Shown one piece after another: positions 48,395 through 56,588 of a stretch of DNA of 64,000 bases; the stretch's first letter is position 1; each line of letters begins with the position of its first letter. The notes below the pieces were generated by a model that was given only the letters and a program-made list of their open reading frames with translations, was not told the origin of the DNA and ran no database searches. The translations under genes and the position numbers were made by a program. Source of the stretch: Nocardia rhizosphaerihabitans (lineage in GTDB: Bacteria > Actinomycetota > Actinomycetes > Mycobacteriales > Mycobacteriaceae). Location: NCBI RefSeq assembly GCF_014646295.1, contig NZ_BMNE01000001.1:1054001-1118000 (forward strand). The letters are read 5' to 3'.

Positions 48395-48689
48395 TTTTCT
48401 TCTCTCGACCTCTCGTCTCGCCGGAGCGCAGCACCATGTGGGCGCGAACCGGCTATTCGTCAGCCGTACCGGACACGGACACGTGGAAACCCTCCTGGCT
48501 GCCACGCGCAGCACCCGGCCGTATCCCCTTGGAAGCGGCGACGCGGAGGCGGTCATCGATCGAAGCCCGACGGCGGTGAGGAACACGCCAGCCGAAAGGC
48601 CACTACCGAAGACCGACGCCACGCGGACGGATGCACACGGCTGTCACATGTTGTAGTGCACGCGGGAACCCGATGGTCCCCGAATACAC

Positions 48690-48733
48690 GAATAGCCAAC
48701 GAGAAGAAGTGTACTTCTTCCCATTGGCTACTC
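48690..48733 (-). promoter_or_regulatory. rpsO-gpsI intergenic hairpin, probable RNase III site
   Basis: Arms 48690-48710 and 48713-48733 form a continuous 21-base-pair duplex in the minus-strand transcript, with three G-U wobbles and no mismatch; the plus-strand copy would have three A-C mismatches. It has no U tract after it. Length and position match the rpsO-pnp hairpin cleaved by RNase III in E. coli and Streptomyces. The rest of 48395-48769 holds the gpsI leader and nothing else I recognise. Confidence 0.75.
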
Positions 48734-48769
48734 GCCGACCGCCTCAGCGAGGAGGCGTGTCGAAGCAGA

Positions 48770-49039
48770 TCAGCGGCGCAGGCCGAGACGCTCGATGAGC
48801 GAACGGTAACGCTCGATGTCCTTGGCCTGCAGGTACTTCGACAGGCGGCGACGACGACCGATCAGGGCCAGCAGGCCGTGCCGGGTGTGGTGATCGTGCT
48901 TGTGCTGCTTGAGGTGCTCGGTCAGGTCCGAGATCCGCTTCGACAGCAGCGCGATCTGCGCCTCCGGCGAGCCGGTGTCCTTCTCGTGCAGGCCGTATTC
49001 GGCCAGAATGGCCGACTTCTGCTCAGTGGTCAGCGCCAT
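48770..49039 (-). CDS. rpsO: 30S ribosomal protein S15
   Basis: An 89-residue primary 16S rRNA-binding protein organising the central domain of the small subunit. The four-helix pattern and signature residues are complete: [18 protein letters not shown], the loop [22 protein letters not shown] and LLKYL-type LSKYLQAKD. Length equals the family norm. It is followed by gpsI, the order conserved in most bacteria, and preceded by ribF 128 bases upstream on the same strand. Confidence 0.98.
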   Translation of the reverse strand: MALTTEQKSAILAEYGLHEKDTGSPEAQIALLSKRISDLTEHLKQHKHDHHTRHGLLALIGRRRRLSKYLQAKDIERYRSLIERLGLRR

Positions 49040-49167
49040 GCGGCATCGACTCCTATTTCTCAGTTCCGCGCTCGAAGTTCCGGTTACCCGGGAGGGGCGC
49101 CACCGCGGACCGCAGCAAACCCGAGGAGCTACTTTACGCCACGGGTGGCGGCAGGTTGACGCGGCCC

Positions 49168-50136
49168 TCAGGCGTCGGCGGCGGTGAGGACCTTGCGCGC
49201 GTTCTCGACATCGCGGCCCATGGCCTCGACCAGGTCGTCGATGGTGTCGAACTTGCGCATCCCGCGCAGCTGCTCGACGAAGTCGACCGCCACGTGCTGG
49301 CCGTACAGGTCGGCCTCACCGTCGAGGACGAACGCTTCCACGGTGCGCGAGCGGCCCGAGAACGTCGGATTGGTGCCGACCGAGATCGCGGCCATCGCGC
49401 GCTCACCGGGTTCGACCGTGCCGATGGCCGGGCCGTGCCCGAGCACGGTGAACCAGCCCGCGTACACCCCGTCGGCGGGGATCGCGGCGTGCATCGGCGG
49501 GGCGACGTTGGCGGTCGGGAAGCCGAGCCCGCGGCCACGGCCGTCGCCGTGCACGACGACGCCTTCGACGCGATGCGGGCGGCCCAGCGCTTCGGCCGCC
49601 GCGGTCATGTCACCGGCGTCGACGCAGGAGCGGATGTAGGTGGAGGAGAAGGTGACGGCGTGCTCGCCGAGCAGGGTGACCCCGTCGACCTCGAAGCCGA
49701 AGCGGCCGCCGAGTTCGCGCATGGTGTCGACGGTGCCCGCGGCCTTCTTGCCGAAGGTGAAGTTGTCACCGACGACGACCTCGGTGACATGCAGGCGTTC
49801 CACCAGCAGATCGTGGACGTACCCGGACGGGGTGAGCTTCATGAAGTCCTGGGTGAACGGCATCACGCAGAACACGTCGATACCCAGCTCCTCGGCGAGT
49901 TCGGCGCGCCGGGTCAGGGTGGTGAGCTGCGCTGGATGCGAGCCGGGCCGCACCACTTCCATCGGATGCGGATCGAAGGTCATCAGAACCGACGGAACAC
50001 CACGCTTCTTCGCCGCCGCCACCGCACGGCTGATCAGCTGCGCGTGCCCACGATGCACGCCGTCGAACACGCCGATCGTGAGGACGCAGCGCCCCCAGTC
50101 CGCGGGCACATCGTCGAGACTTCGCCATCTCTGCAC
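49168..50136 (-). CDS. ribF: bifunctional riboflavin kinase / FAD synthetase
   Basis: Makes FMN and then FAD from riboflavin. The 322-residue protein has the N-terminal nucleotidyltransferase-like FAD synthetase domain ([26 protein letters not shown]) and the C-terminal riboflavin kinase domain ([44 protein letters not shown]). GTG 50136 ([11 protein letters not shown]) is the conserved start, although the ribosome binding site is weak. It is divergent from the DtxR-family regulator, as in M. tuberculosis where ribF and sirR/mntR are near neighbours. Confidence 0.95.
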   Translation of the reverse strand: MQRWRSLDDVPADWGRCVLTIGVFDGVHRGHAQLISRAVAAAKKRGVPSVLMTFDPHPMEVVRPGSHPAQLTTLTRRAELAEELGIDVFCVMPFTQDFMKLTPSGYVHDLLVERLHVTEVVVGDNFTFGKKAAGTVDTMRELGGRFGFEVDGVTLLGEHAVTFSSTYIRSCVDAGDMTAAAEALGRPHRVEGVVVHGDGRGRGLGFPTANVAPPMHAAIPADGVYAGWFTVLGHGPAIGTVEPGERAMAAISVGTNPTFSGRSRTVEAFVLDGEADLYGQHVAVDFVEQLRGMRKFDTIDDLVEAMGRDVENARKVLTAADA

Positions 50137-50237
50137 AGAGCGAAGCCTACGCAAAGCGGTACGGGAACAGAATTCCGGTGTGAGAAGGATCCTCGCACCG
50201 CGCCGTGCCGTTCGCCGATGTGTCATTCGGGCCAGGG

Positions 50238-51005
50238 ATGCCTAACATCAATGATGTGCCAGGTAAACGAGATGTCGCTCCCCGCCGCGCGTCGTCGCAG
50301 CTCGGTGAACAGGCCGAACTCGCTGCCACCGCGACGATCGCGCCCGAGTTGTCCGCGGTGGCACAGGACTACCTGAAGGTCATCTGGACCGCGCAGGAAT
50401 GGTCACAGGAGAAGGTGTCGACGAAGCTGCTGGCCGAGCGGATCGGGGTGTCGGCCTCGACGGTGTCGGAAGCCGTGCGCAAGCTGTCCGATCAGGGTCT
50501 GGTCGAGCACGCCCGCTACGGCTCGATCACCCTCACCGAGCACGGCAGGCGCGCCGCGATCGCGATGGTGCGCAGGCATCGCCTGATCGAGACCTTCCTG
50601 GTGAACGAACTCGGTTACGGCTGGGACGAAGTGCACGACGAGGCCGAGGTGCTCGAGCACGCCGTCTCGGAACTGCTGATGTCACGTATCGACGCGAAAC
50701 TGGGCCACCCCGACCGCGACCCGCACGGCGACCCCATCCCCTCCGCCGACGGCGCCGTGCCCACTCCCCCGGCACGCCGCCTCAGCGACTTCGCGGCAGG
50801 CGAATCCGGCCGGGTGGCCCGCATCTCCGACTCCGACCCGGCGATGCTGCGCTACTTCGACTCGGTCGGCATCGCCCTCGACACCGTGATCGAGGTGGAG
50901 GAGCGCCGTGACTTCGCCGGCACCATCGCGGTCCGGATCGCGGCCGCCGACACCCCGACCGAGCTGGGTACCCTTGCCGCCGAGGCGATCTGGCTCACGT
51001 CCTGA
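50238..51005 (+). CDS. mntR: metal-dependent DtxR/MntR-family repressor (SirR-like)
   Basis: A regulator of about 255 residues closely resembling Rv2788 of M. tuberculosis. The DNA-binding part is LSAVAQDYLKVIWTAQEWSQ then LLAERIGVSASTVSEAVRKL; the metal-binding and dimerisation domain has VHDEAEVLEHAVSELL; a FeoA/SH3-like domain follows after an RDPHGDPIP linker. The start is uncertain: ATG 50238 and GTG 50205 and 50256 are all in frame, and a palindrome ACATCAATGATGT (50245-50257) sits over this point, so the shorter GTG start may be used. It probably controls manganese transport genes elsewhere. Confidence 0.9.
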   Translation: MPNINDVPGKRDVAPRRASSQLGEQAELAATATIAPELSAVAQDYLKVIWTAQEWSQEKVSTKLLAERIGVSASTVSEAVRKLSDQGLVEHARYGSITLTEHGRRAAIAMVRRHRLIETFLVNELGYGWDEVHDEAEVLEHAVSELLMSRIDAKLGHPDRDPHGDPIPSADGAVPTPPARRLSDFAAGESGRVARISDSDPAMLRYFDSVGIALDTVIEVEERRDFAGTIAVRIAAADTPTELGTLAAEAIWLTS

Positions 51006-51824
51006 TCAACAGTTGAAGTAGCGCCGCAGACTGCCGGGCACACCGTCGGCGGTGGCCGTTTCCCAGCAGGTGGTGTGCGGGAACAAGACGTAGGTGGTCC
51101 AGGCTCCCGAGGTGCGGGTGATGATTCGCTGGTTGTCGCCGGGAGTGGCCCAGGAGACCACGGCCCACTGGCCGTCGCACTCGGAGATGTCGGCGGCCGG
51201 TGCTGGGTCGACGCCGAGTTCGGTCTCGACGGTGGATTCGGCGCAGGCCGGCGCCGGTTCGGGTGGCGTGTCCTGGAAGCGGAGCTGTCCGGTGACGGAG
51301 GCGCCCTGGTCGACGAGGAAGAGGCTGTGCATGCCTTCCGGGACCGGGTTGGTGCCCGCGGGGGCGGTCATGCCGAAGCGGTAGCAGCCGGTCACGGTGG
51401 TGAAGACGGCCAGTCCGGACGCGTCGGTGACGCCGTCCAGGCGCTGGGCTTCGGTGGTTTCGCCGACGGGGATGTCGTGACCGGCGGGGTCGCACGGCTG
51501 CTGGAGCGAAAGGTATACGGGGACACCGGGAACCGGGGTGCCGGACAATGTCGCGGTACGCAGTACGACGGTGCCGGTCGCCGGTGTGGGTGGCGGGCCG
51601 GGCGGTGCCGGTGTCGTGGACGCCGATGGGCGGGCGGTCGGCGCGGTGGTCGGCACACCGGCGGTGGGCGGAATGACCACCGGTGCCGCCGACGAACTGG
51701 TCGTCGTGACCGGACGGACGGAGCTCGACGTCGCCGGTGTCCTGGAGTCATCGGTTCCGCATCCCGCGAGCACCAGTGTCATACCGGCGATGACGCCGAT
51801 CCAGGTCTTCTGCCTCGCAGCCAT
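51006..51824 (-). CDS. secreted lipoprotein, unknown function
   Basis: A 272-residue lipoprotein. MAARQKTWIGV at 51824 has a good GGAGGGG upstream. The signal ends in a lipobox LVLAGC, then a Ser/Thr/Pro/Ala tether to about residue 85. The folded region has a transthyretin-like first part (GTVVLRTATLSGTPVPGVPV, ASGLAVFTTVTGCYRFGM) of the kind used in surface adhesins, and a Cys-containing second part (CAESTVETELGV, SECDGQWAVV) ending YFNC. Not recognised further. Its stop abuts that of the mntR gene. It follows the EF-hand gene on the same strand. Confidence 0.75.
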   Translation of the reverse strand: MAARQKTWIGVIAGMTLVLAGCGTDDSRTPATSSSVRPVTTTSSSAAPVVIPPTAGVPTTAPTARPSASTTPAPPGPPPTPATGTVVLRTATLSGTPVPGVPVYLSLQQPCDPAGHDIPVGETTEAQRLDGVTDASGLAVFTTVTGCYRFGMTAPAGTNPVPEGMHSLFLVDQGASVTGQLRFQDTPPEPAPACAESTVETELGVDPAPAADISECDGQWAVVSWATPGDNQRIITRTSGAWTTYVLFPHTTCWETATADGVPGSLRRYFNC

Positions 51825-51941
51825 GGCCCTACCCCTCCGACGCGATAGCAATACGTCCTGGCTATCGCCTTACGTGGCAGTGACGTTAGCGGTCGTCCAG
51901 TGCCCCTGACGTCGTAGGAAGCAGCCGAGCACCCGGATTTC

Positions 51942-52364
51942 TCAGCGCGACAGGAAGTCCAGCAGCACACGGAATTCCGCGAGCGACAGGTACCCGTCGC
52001 CGTCCTGGTCCGCGGCGGCGAGCAGGTCGGCCGCCGGTTCCTCGATCCGCCCGCCGCCGACGTGGCGGATCAGCGAATCCAGTTCGGTGACGGAGATGCG
52101 CCCGTCGCCGTTGCCGTCGAACACCCGGAACGCCGCCTCGGCATCGGTCACCTCGATGCGGCCTTCGACCACGGCGGCATCGAATTCGGCACGGGAGACC
52201 AGGAAGTCGCCGTCGGTGTCGGCTGCGGCGACGAGTCGCTCGATGGCCGAGCGGTCGACTTCGATACCGGCGGAACGGATTCCGGCCGCGATATCGTCCA
52301 CCGACACCAGGCCGTCACCGTCACGGTCCCACAGCGCGAATGTGTCGACCTGTTCTGCACTCAT
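51942..52364 (-). CDS. EF-hand calcium-binding protein (calerythrin/calmodulin-like)
   Basis: A 140-residue cytosolic protein made of four EF-hands. All four loops keep the twelve-residue calcium geometry: DRDGDGLVSVDD, DTDGDFLVSRAE, DGNGDGRISVTE and DQDGDGYLSLAE. There is no signal peptide. ATG 52364 has GGAAGG eight bases upstream. Related four-hand proteins occur in Streptomyces and mycobacteria as calcium buffers or sensors; targets are not known. It lies 85 bases after truB on the same strand. Confidence 0.9.
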   Translation of the reverse strand: MSAEQVDTFALWDRDGDGLVSVDDIAAGIRSAGIEVDRSAIERLVAAADTDGDFLVSRAEFDAAVVEGRIEVTDAEAAFRVFDGNGDGRISVTELDSLIRHVGGGRIEEPAADLLAAADQDGDGYLSLAEFRVLLDFLSR

Positions 52365-52449
52365 CTCACTATCCTTCCCCGCGGGCGGCGATAGCCATGG
52401 CGCCGACCGTTATCCGCCACTGTACGGAGCCGAGGGCCCTGTGCGAAGG

Positions 52450-53382
52450 TCAGTCGCCGATGCCCTGGGGGCGGACCACCATCACCGAGGCCGCGCGCTT
52501 ACCGCTCTCCTCGAGCAGCGCGATGGCGCGGCCCGCCGGATCGATCGCGGCGTATACGCCTTTGATCCCGATCGGTTCGAGCCAGCGGCCGTTGCGCAGG
52601 TCGTTCGCCTGGGATTCGTCGATGTCGCGGTGCGGGAACGCCGTACGCACCGCGGTGTCGATATCGAGGCTGAGCAGTGGCTGTTCGGCCTCCGCGGCGG
52701 TCGCGAGTTCATCGAGGGTGCGGGCGTGTTCGAGGGTGAACGGGCCGACCCTGGTACGGCGCAACGCGGTCAGGTGGCCGCCGACGCCGAGGGCGGCGCC
52801 GAGGTCACGGGCGAGGGCGCGGATGTAGGTGCCCGAGGAGCATTCGACTTCCACGTCCAGGTCGACGAATTCGCCGTCGGCGATATCGCGGCGGGCCAGG
52901 ATGTCGAAGCGCGAGACCGTGACCGGACGCGCCGCCAGCTGCACGTCCTCGCCGGCGCGGGCACGGGCGTAGGCACGTTCACCGTCGACCTTGATCGCGC
53001 TGACCGTGGCGGGCACCTGCTCGATGTCGCCCGTCAGCGCGGCCACACCGGCCGCGATCTGCTCGTCGGTGACGTGCAGCGCGGGCGTGGTCGCGGTGAC
53101 CTCGCCCTCGGCGTCGTCGGTGATCGTGGCCTGGCCGAGCCGGATGGTCGCGGTGTACGCCTTGGTGGTGAGGATCAGCTGACCGAGCAGCTTCGTCGCC
53201 CGCTCCACACCGAGCACGAGCACACCGGTGGCCATCGGGTCGAGGGTGCCCGCGTGGCCGACCTTCTTGGTGCGCAACAGTTTCCGGCTGCGCGCGACCA
53301 CGTCGTGGCTGGTCCAGCCGCCGTCCTTGTCGACGATCACCAGTCCGCCGAGCTGGTCGACCGCGGGAGTACGCGCGGCCAT
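52450..53382 (-). CDS. truB: tRNA pseudouridine-55 synthase
   Basis: Makes pseudouridine 55 in the T-loop of tRNAs. 310 residues. The catalytic Asp is in [48 protein letters not shown] and [14 protein letters not shown] are the other family blocks, followed by a PUA-like C-terminus (VMVVRP). ATG 53382 overlaps the pptT stop by one base (TGATG), indicating translational coupling as in M. tuberculosis, where truB, pptT and a phosphoesterase are adjacent in the same order. Confidence 0.96.
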   Translation of the reverse strand: MAARTPAVDQLGGLVIVDKDGGWTSHDVVARSRKLLRTKKVGHAGTLDPMATGVLVLGVERATKLLGQLILTTKAYTATIRLGQATITDDAEGEVTATTPALHVTDEQIAAGVAALTGDIEQVPATVSAIKVDGERAYARARAGEDVQLAARPVTVSRFDILARRDIADGEFVDLDVEVECSSGTYIRALARDLGAALGVGGHLTALRRTRVGPFTLEHARTLDELATAAEAEQPLLSLDIDTAVRTAFPHRDIDESQANDLRNGRWLEPIGIKGVYAAIDPAGRAIALLEESGKRAASVMVVRPQGIGD

Positions 53383-54053
53383 CAGCCGTGCGCGATCGCG
53401 GTCAGGATCAGCCCGTCGGCGATCAGCCAGCGTCCGTCGAACGAGGTCAGCGGGGCGCCGCCGTCGTTCGTCGTCCCGGGGACGAGCAGCTTCGTGTGGA
53501 ACGTTCCCGAGCCGGAATCGGCGGTGCGGGAATCGATCTCGAAGGTGATGTGCGCGTCCTCGAAGCCGAGCCAGCGCAGGGTCAGCGGGAACCAGGCCTT
53601 GTAGGTGGCTTCCTTCGCGCAGAACAGCAGGCGGTCCAGGTGCAGGCCCGCACTCGGCGCACTCGCCAGCCACTCCCGTTCGGCGGGCAAGCTGACCGAC
53701 TCGAGTACACCGTCGGGCAGGGCTCCGTGCGGTTCGGCGTCGATGCCGACCGAGCGGAACCGCAGCGCGTGCGCCATCGCGGCAGCACGGTAACCGTCGC
53801 AGTGGGTCAGGCTGCCGACCACACCGCGCGGGAACAGCGGCATGCCGCGCTCCCCCTTACCGATCGCCACCGGCGGCTCACCGAGCTGCTCGAGCGCCAG
53901 CCGCGCGCAGTGCCGGGCACCGATGAAGTCGCGACGCCGCTTCTCGACCGACTTGGCGATGAGATGCTCCTCGGCCGGGTGCGCCTTCAGGTCCTCCGGA
54001 TATGCCAGCAGCTCCGCGGCGGCCACCCCGGACGGCAAAATGTTGCTAATCAT
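53382..54053 (-). CDS. pptT: 4'-phosphopantetheinyl transferase, PptT/Sfp-type
   Basis: Attaches phosphopantetheine from CoA to the serine of carrier proteins. 223 residues. Magnesium and CoA motifs are VGIDAEPHG and [13 protein letters not shown], and [13 protein letters not shown] matches the family. In mycobacteria PptT activates the carriers of lipid and siderophore synthases and is essential. Here it is the only such enzyme in the window and could prime the seven carrier domains of the NRPS 8 kb away. It sits between the phosphoesterase and truB. Confidence 0.93.
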   Translation of the reverse strand: MISNILPSGVAAAELLAYPEDLKAHPAEEHLIAKSVEKRRRDFIGARHCARLALEQLGEPPVAIGKGERGMPLFPRGVVGSLTHCDGYRAAAMAHALRFRSVGIDAEPHGALPDGVLESVSLPAEREWLASAPSAGLHLDRLLFCAKEATYKAWFPLTLRWLGFEDAHITFEIDSRTADSGSGTFHTKLLVPGTTNDGGAPLTSFDGRWLIADGLILTAIAHG

Positions 54054-54074
54054 CGGGTCCCAGCCTAGTGGTGG

Positions 54075-55031
54075 TCACAGACCGCGACGACGGTCGGCTT
54101 TGGCGCGCATCTCGGCGGCCGCGGCTTCCATTTCCGGGGTGATGGCGAAGTGGCCGCCCCAGGCGTTGAGGTCGCCCTCGGCGTAGACCGGTTCCGGCAG
54201 GATCTGCCGAAGCAGGGGCTCGGGCATGCCGCGGCGTTTCCACTCGCGGGGATAGCCGAGGGACACCTCTTCGAAGCGGACGCCGTCGTAGTAGGTGGTG
54301 CGCGGAATGTGCAGGTGGCCGTAGACCGAGCAGACCACGTTGTAGCTGGTGTGCCAGTCCGCGGTGAGGTCGGTGCCGCACCACAACGAGAACTCGGGGT
54401 AGAACAGGATCTCGGTGGGCTGGCGGACCAGCGGGAAGTGGTTGACCAGGACCACGGGGGTGTCGGCGCCCAGGGCGTCGAGGCGACGCTGGGTGTACTG
54501 CACGCGGGCGTGGCACCAGGCGTCGCGGGTGAGGTACGGGTCGGGGGTCAGCAGGAATTCGTCGGTGGCGACGACATTGCGCTCGCGCGCCACGGCCAGG
54601 CCCTGGGTCTTGGTGGTGGTTCCGGCGGGCAGCCACGAGTAGTCGTAGAGCAGGAACATCGGCGCGATGGTGACGCGGCCGCCGTACTGCTCGGCGCCGG
54701 ATCCGGTCCACACCGGGAACGGGTCCTCCGGTGTCACGACGTCGAGGTCACGGCACATCGCGACGAGGTAGTCGTAGCGGGCGGCGCCGTGCATCTGCAC
54801 CGGGTCCTTGGGCGTGGTCCACAGCTCGTGGTTGCCCGGCACCCAGATGACCTTCGCGAACCGGCCACGCAGCAGCTCGAGCGCCCACCGGACCTCGTCG
54901 GCCTTCTCGCCCACGTCACCCGCGACGATCAACCAGTCCTCCGGCGAATCCGGCCGGATCTGCTCCACCACCGGCTTGTTGCCCTGATGCCCCACGTGCA
55001 CATCACTGACCGCCATCAACTTCGGAATCAC
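54075..55031 (-). CDS. metallophosphoesterase (calcineurin-like)
   Basis: A roughly 318-residue phosphoesterase with all dimetal motifs: VSDVHVGHQG, VAGDVGEKADE, VPGNHELW, LVNHFPL and VYGHLHIPR. It corresponds to Rv2795c beside pptT in M. tuberculosis; genetic work there links that gene to PptT function by opposing it, so the substrate may be phosphopantetheinylated carrier proteins. GTG 55031 (VIPKLMAVSD) is taken as start; a GTG at 55049 is also in frame. It is 21 bases upstream of pptT. Confidence 0.9.
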   Translation of the reverse strand: MIPKLMAVSDVHVGHQGNKPVVEQIRPDSPEDWLIVAGDVGEKADEVRWALELLRGRFAKVIWVPGNHELWTTPKDPVQMHGAARYDYLVAMCRDLDVVTPEDPFPVWTGSGAEQYGGRVTIAPMFLLYDYSWLPAGTTTKTQGLAVARERNVVATDEFLLTPDPYLTRDAWCHARVQYTQRRLDALGADTPVVLVNHFPLVRQPTEILFYPEFSLWCGTDLTADWHTSYNVVCSVYGHLHIPRTTYYDGVRFEEVSLGYPREWKRRGMPEPLLRQILPEPVYAEGDLNAWGGHFAITPEMEAAAAEMRAKADRRRGL

Positions 55032-55073
55032 CTGTCCACAGTGGCACACGCGCGCGGCGACGCGTCCGTGGGT

Positions 55074-55133
55074 TCACCGATCGGGCAGCGCCGGCGCATC
55101 GGCGACCAGCAGATCCAGCAGCCCAGGGAAGCG
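55074..55133 (-). pseudogene. C-terminal remnant of an unidentified protein
   Basis: A minus-strand frame ends RFPGLLDLLVADAPALPDR followed by TGA at 55074-55076. It looks like a regular protein C-terminus but has no gene body: upstream it runs into the unrelated monooxygenase fragment on the other strand. Taken as the left half of a deletion scar. Too short to name. Confidence 0.35.
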
Positions 55134-55344
55134 TGCGGAGGAGGGCTGCCTCGAGTACCACTCCCATGTCGACAACATCGATCCGTCGGTGTTCGTGTTC
55201 TACGAGGTGTGGCGCAGCAGCGAGGACCTGGACCGCCACCTCGCGCTGCCGCACCTGCGCGAGTTCTGGGAATCGCGGATGGACTATCTGACGCGAGATC
55301 TCGACATCCGGTTCGTCGACATGCTCAGCCCCTATCCGCGCTGA
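55132..55344 (+). pseudogene. C-terminal fragment of an antibiotic-biosynthesis monooxygenase (YgiN-like)
   Basis: The plus-strand frame reads RAEEGCLEYHSHVDNID, then PSVFVFYEVWRSSEDLDRHL, HLREFWESRM and ends LSPYPR before TGA at 55342-55344. This is the second half of the ABM/YgiN fold (quinol monooxygenase-like), which normally has about 95-100 residues; the first strand and helix, about 30 residues, are missing, and no start codon is in frame upstream. Codon use is normal, so the loss looks recent. Together with the adjoining remnant it accounts for the gap 55032-55350. Confidence 0.65.
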
Positions 55345-55350
55345 CGCGGA

Positions 55351-56493
55351 TCAGGCGCGCAACAGTCCGTCGACGAAGGTCAGCACGCGATCACGCGAGG
55401 CTTCCTCGATCTCCTCGTGCGAGACCGAGTACATCTCGAACTCGACCCGGGTGCCCGCGGCGCGCAACTGGGAGAGCAGGGCGAAGGTCATCGGGATCGG
55501 GACGACGGTGTCGGTGGCGCCGTGGGTGATCAGCACCGGCTCCTGGTAGCCGGCGGTGGGGGCGACCATGTAGTCGCGCAGGCCGGTCCCGATGCCGTTG
55601 TCCGCCATCGGTTTCGCGAGTATCGACCCGAGTGACATGCCCGCCGAGAGCTTGTCGAAGTCCTGGACGCAGGCGGTGGAGATGGCATCGACGAGGGTCC
55701 GGCCCGGTTCGCTGAGGTGACCGTTCACATCGAGGTCGGGGCGGGTGGCGCGCAGCCCGGCGAGCATGCCGGCGAACGGGCCGGTGAGCCGATCGACCAT
55801 CGGCAGGTTGGGCACCTGCGGACCCACCTGGGCGAGGATGTTCTCGTAGTTGGACTCCGGCGCCATCGCCACGGTGCCACGGAAGTCGAGGTCCGGCGCG
55901 TAGCCGGTGGCGAGGTTGCCGGTGGCCAACGCGGCGTGCCCGCCCTGGGACGAGCCGACGACGGCCCAGGTGTTCGACAGCGCGGGGACCGCGGACCGTG
56001 CCGCCTTGACCAGGTCGACGGTCGCCGTCGCCTCGGTGCGCGTGTGCAGGTACGGGTGGACGGTGCGCGAGTTCGGCGACAATCCGACGTAGTCCGGGGC
56101 GACCACGGCCCAGCCGCGATCGAGGAATGCCTGGAGCAGCGGCCGGTCATGGGCCGCTTTCGTCGTGGTGATGCCGCATTGTGGGCCGAGTCCGCTGGTG
56201 CCGTGATCCCACGCCACGATCGGGTAGCCGCCCGTGGGTGCGGGTGAATCGGGAAGCAGCACCAGTCCGGCGCTGTCGACCAGGCCGCCGGTCGGCCCTT
56301 CGGTGCGGTAGTCCACGATCGCCGCCCGCGACCAGTCGCCCCAGCCCGCGGGTTGGTCGACGTGCGCGAGGAGCGCCCCGGTGCCTTCCGGAGCCGCCTG
56401 CGCGGCGGGCATCCCCAGCCCGGCGCCGGCCAGCAGCACTGCCGCACCGGCGGCCAATCGCAGGCCGACACTCCTCGAAAACACGTCCAGCAC
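55351..56493 (-). CDS. secreted lipase/esterase (secretory lipase family)
   Basis: A 380-residue exported alpha/beta hydrolase of the LIP family. GTG 56493 (VLDVFSRSVGLRL) has GGAGG ten bases upstream and gives a signal peptide ending GMPAAQA. The nucleophile elbow is VVGSSQGGHAAL, the acid is in THGATDTVVPI and the base in YSVSHEEIEE; AWDHGTSGLGPQC forms the oxyanion region. Two Cys pairs are possible (CGITTT and ACVQDF). Members degrade extracellular triacylglycerols or mycolate-type esters. It is 95 bases downstream of the MATE gene on the same strand. Confidence 0.87.
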   Translation of the reverse strand: MLDVFSRSVGLRLAAGAAVLLAGAGLGMPAAQAAPEGTGALLAHVDQPAGWGDWSRAAIVDYRTEGPTGGLVDSAGLVLLPDSPAPTGGYPIVAWDHGTSGLGPQCGITTTKAAHDRPLLQAFLDRGWAVVAPDYVGLSPNSRTVHPYLHTRTEATATVDLVKAARSAVPALSNTWAVVGSSQGGHAALATGNLATGYAPDLDFRGTVAMAPESNYENILAQVGPQVPNLPMVDRLTGPFAGMLAGLRATRPDLDVNGHLSEPGRTLVDAISTACVQDFDKLSAGMSLGSILAKPMADNGIGTGLRDYMVAPTAGYQEPVLITHGATDTVVPIPMTFALLSQLRAAGTRVEFEMYSVSHEEIEEASRDRVLTFVDGLLRA

Positions 56494-56588
56494 CGCTACT
56501 TCGCCTCCATCATCGGCTCGAAGTCCTCCGTTCCGACGGTAGTGCGACATCGCCATCGAGGGGATCGGTGTGACGAGCGCCACTTCCT

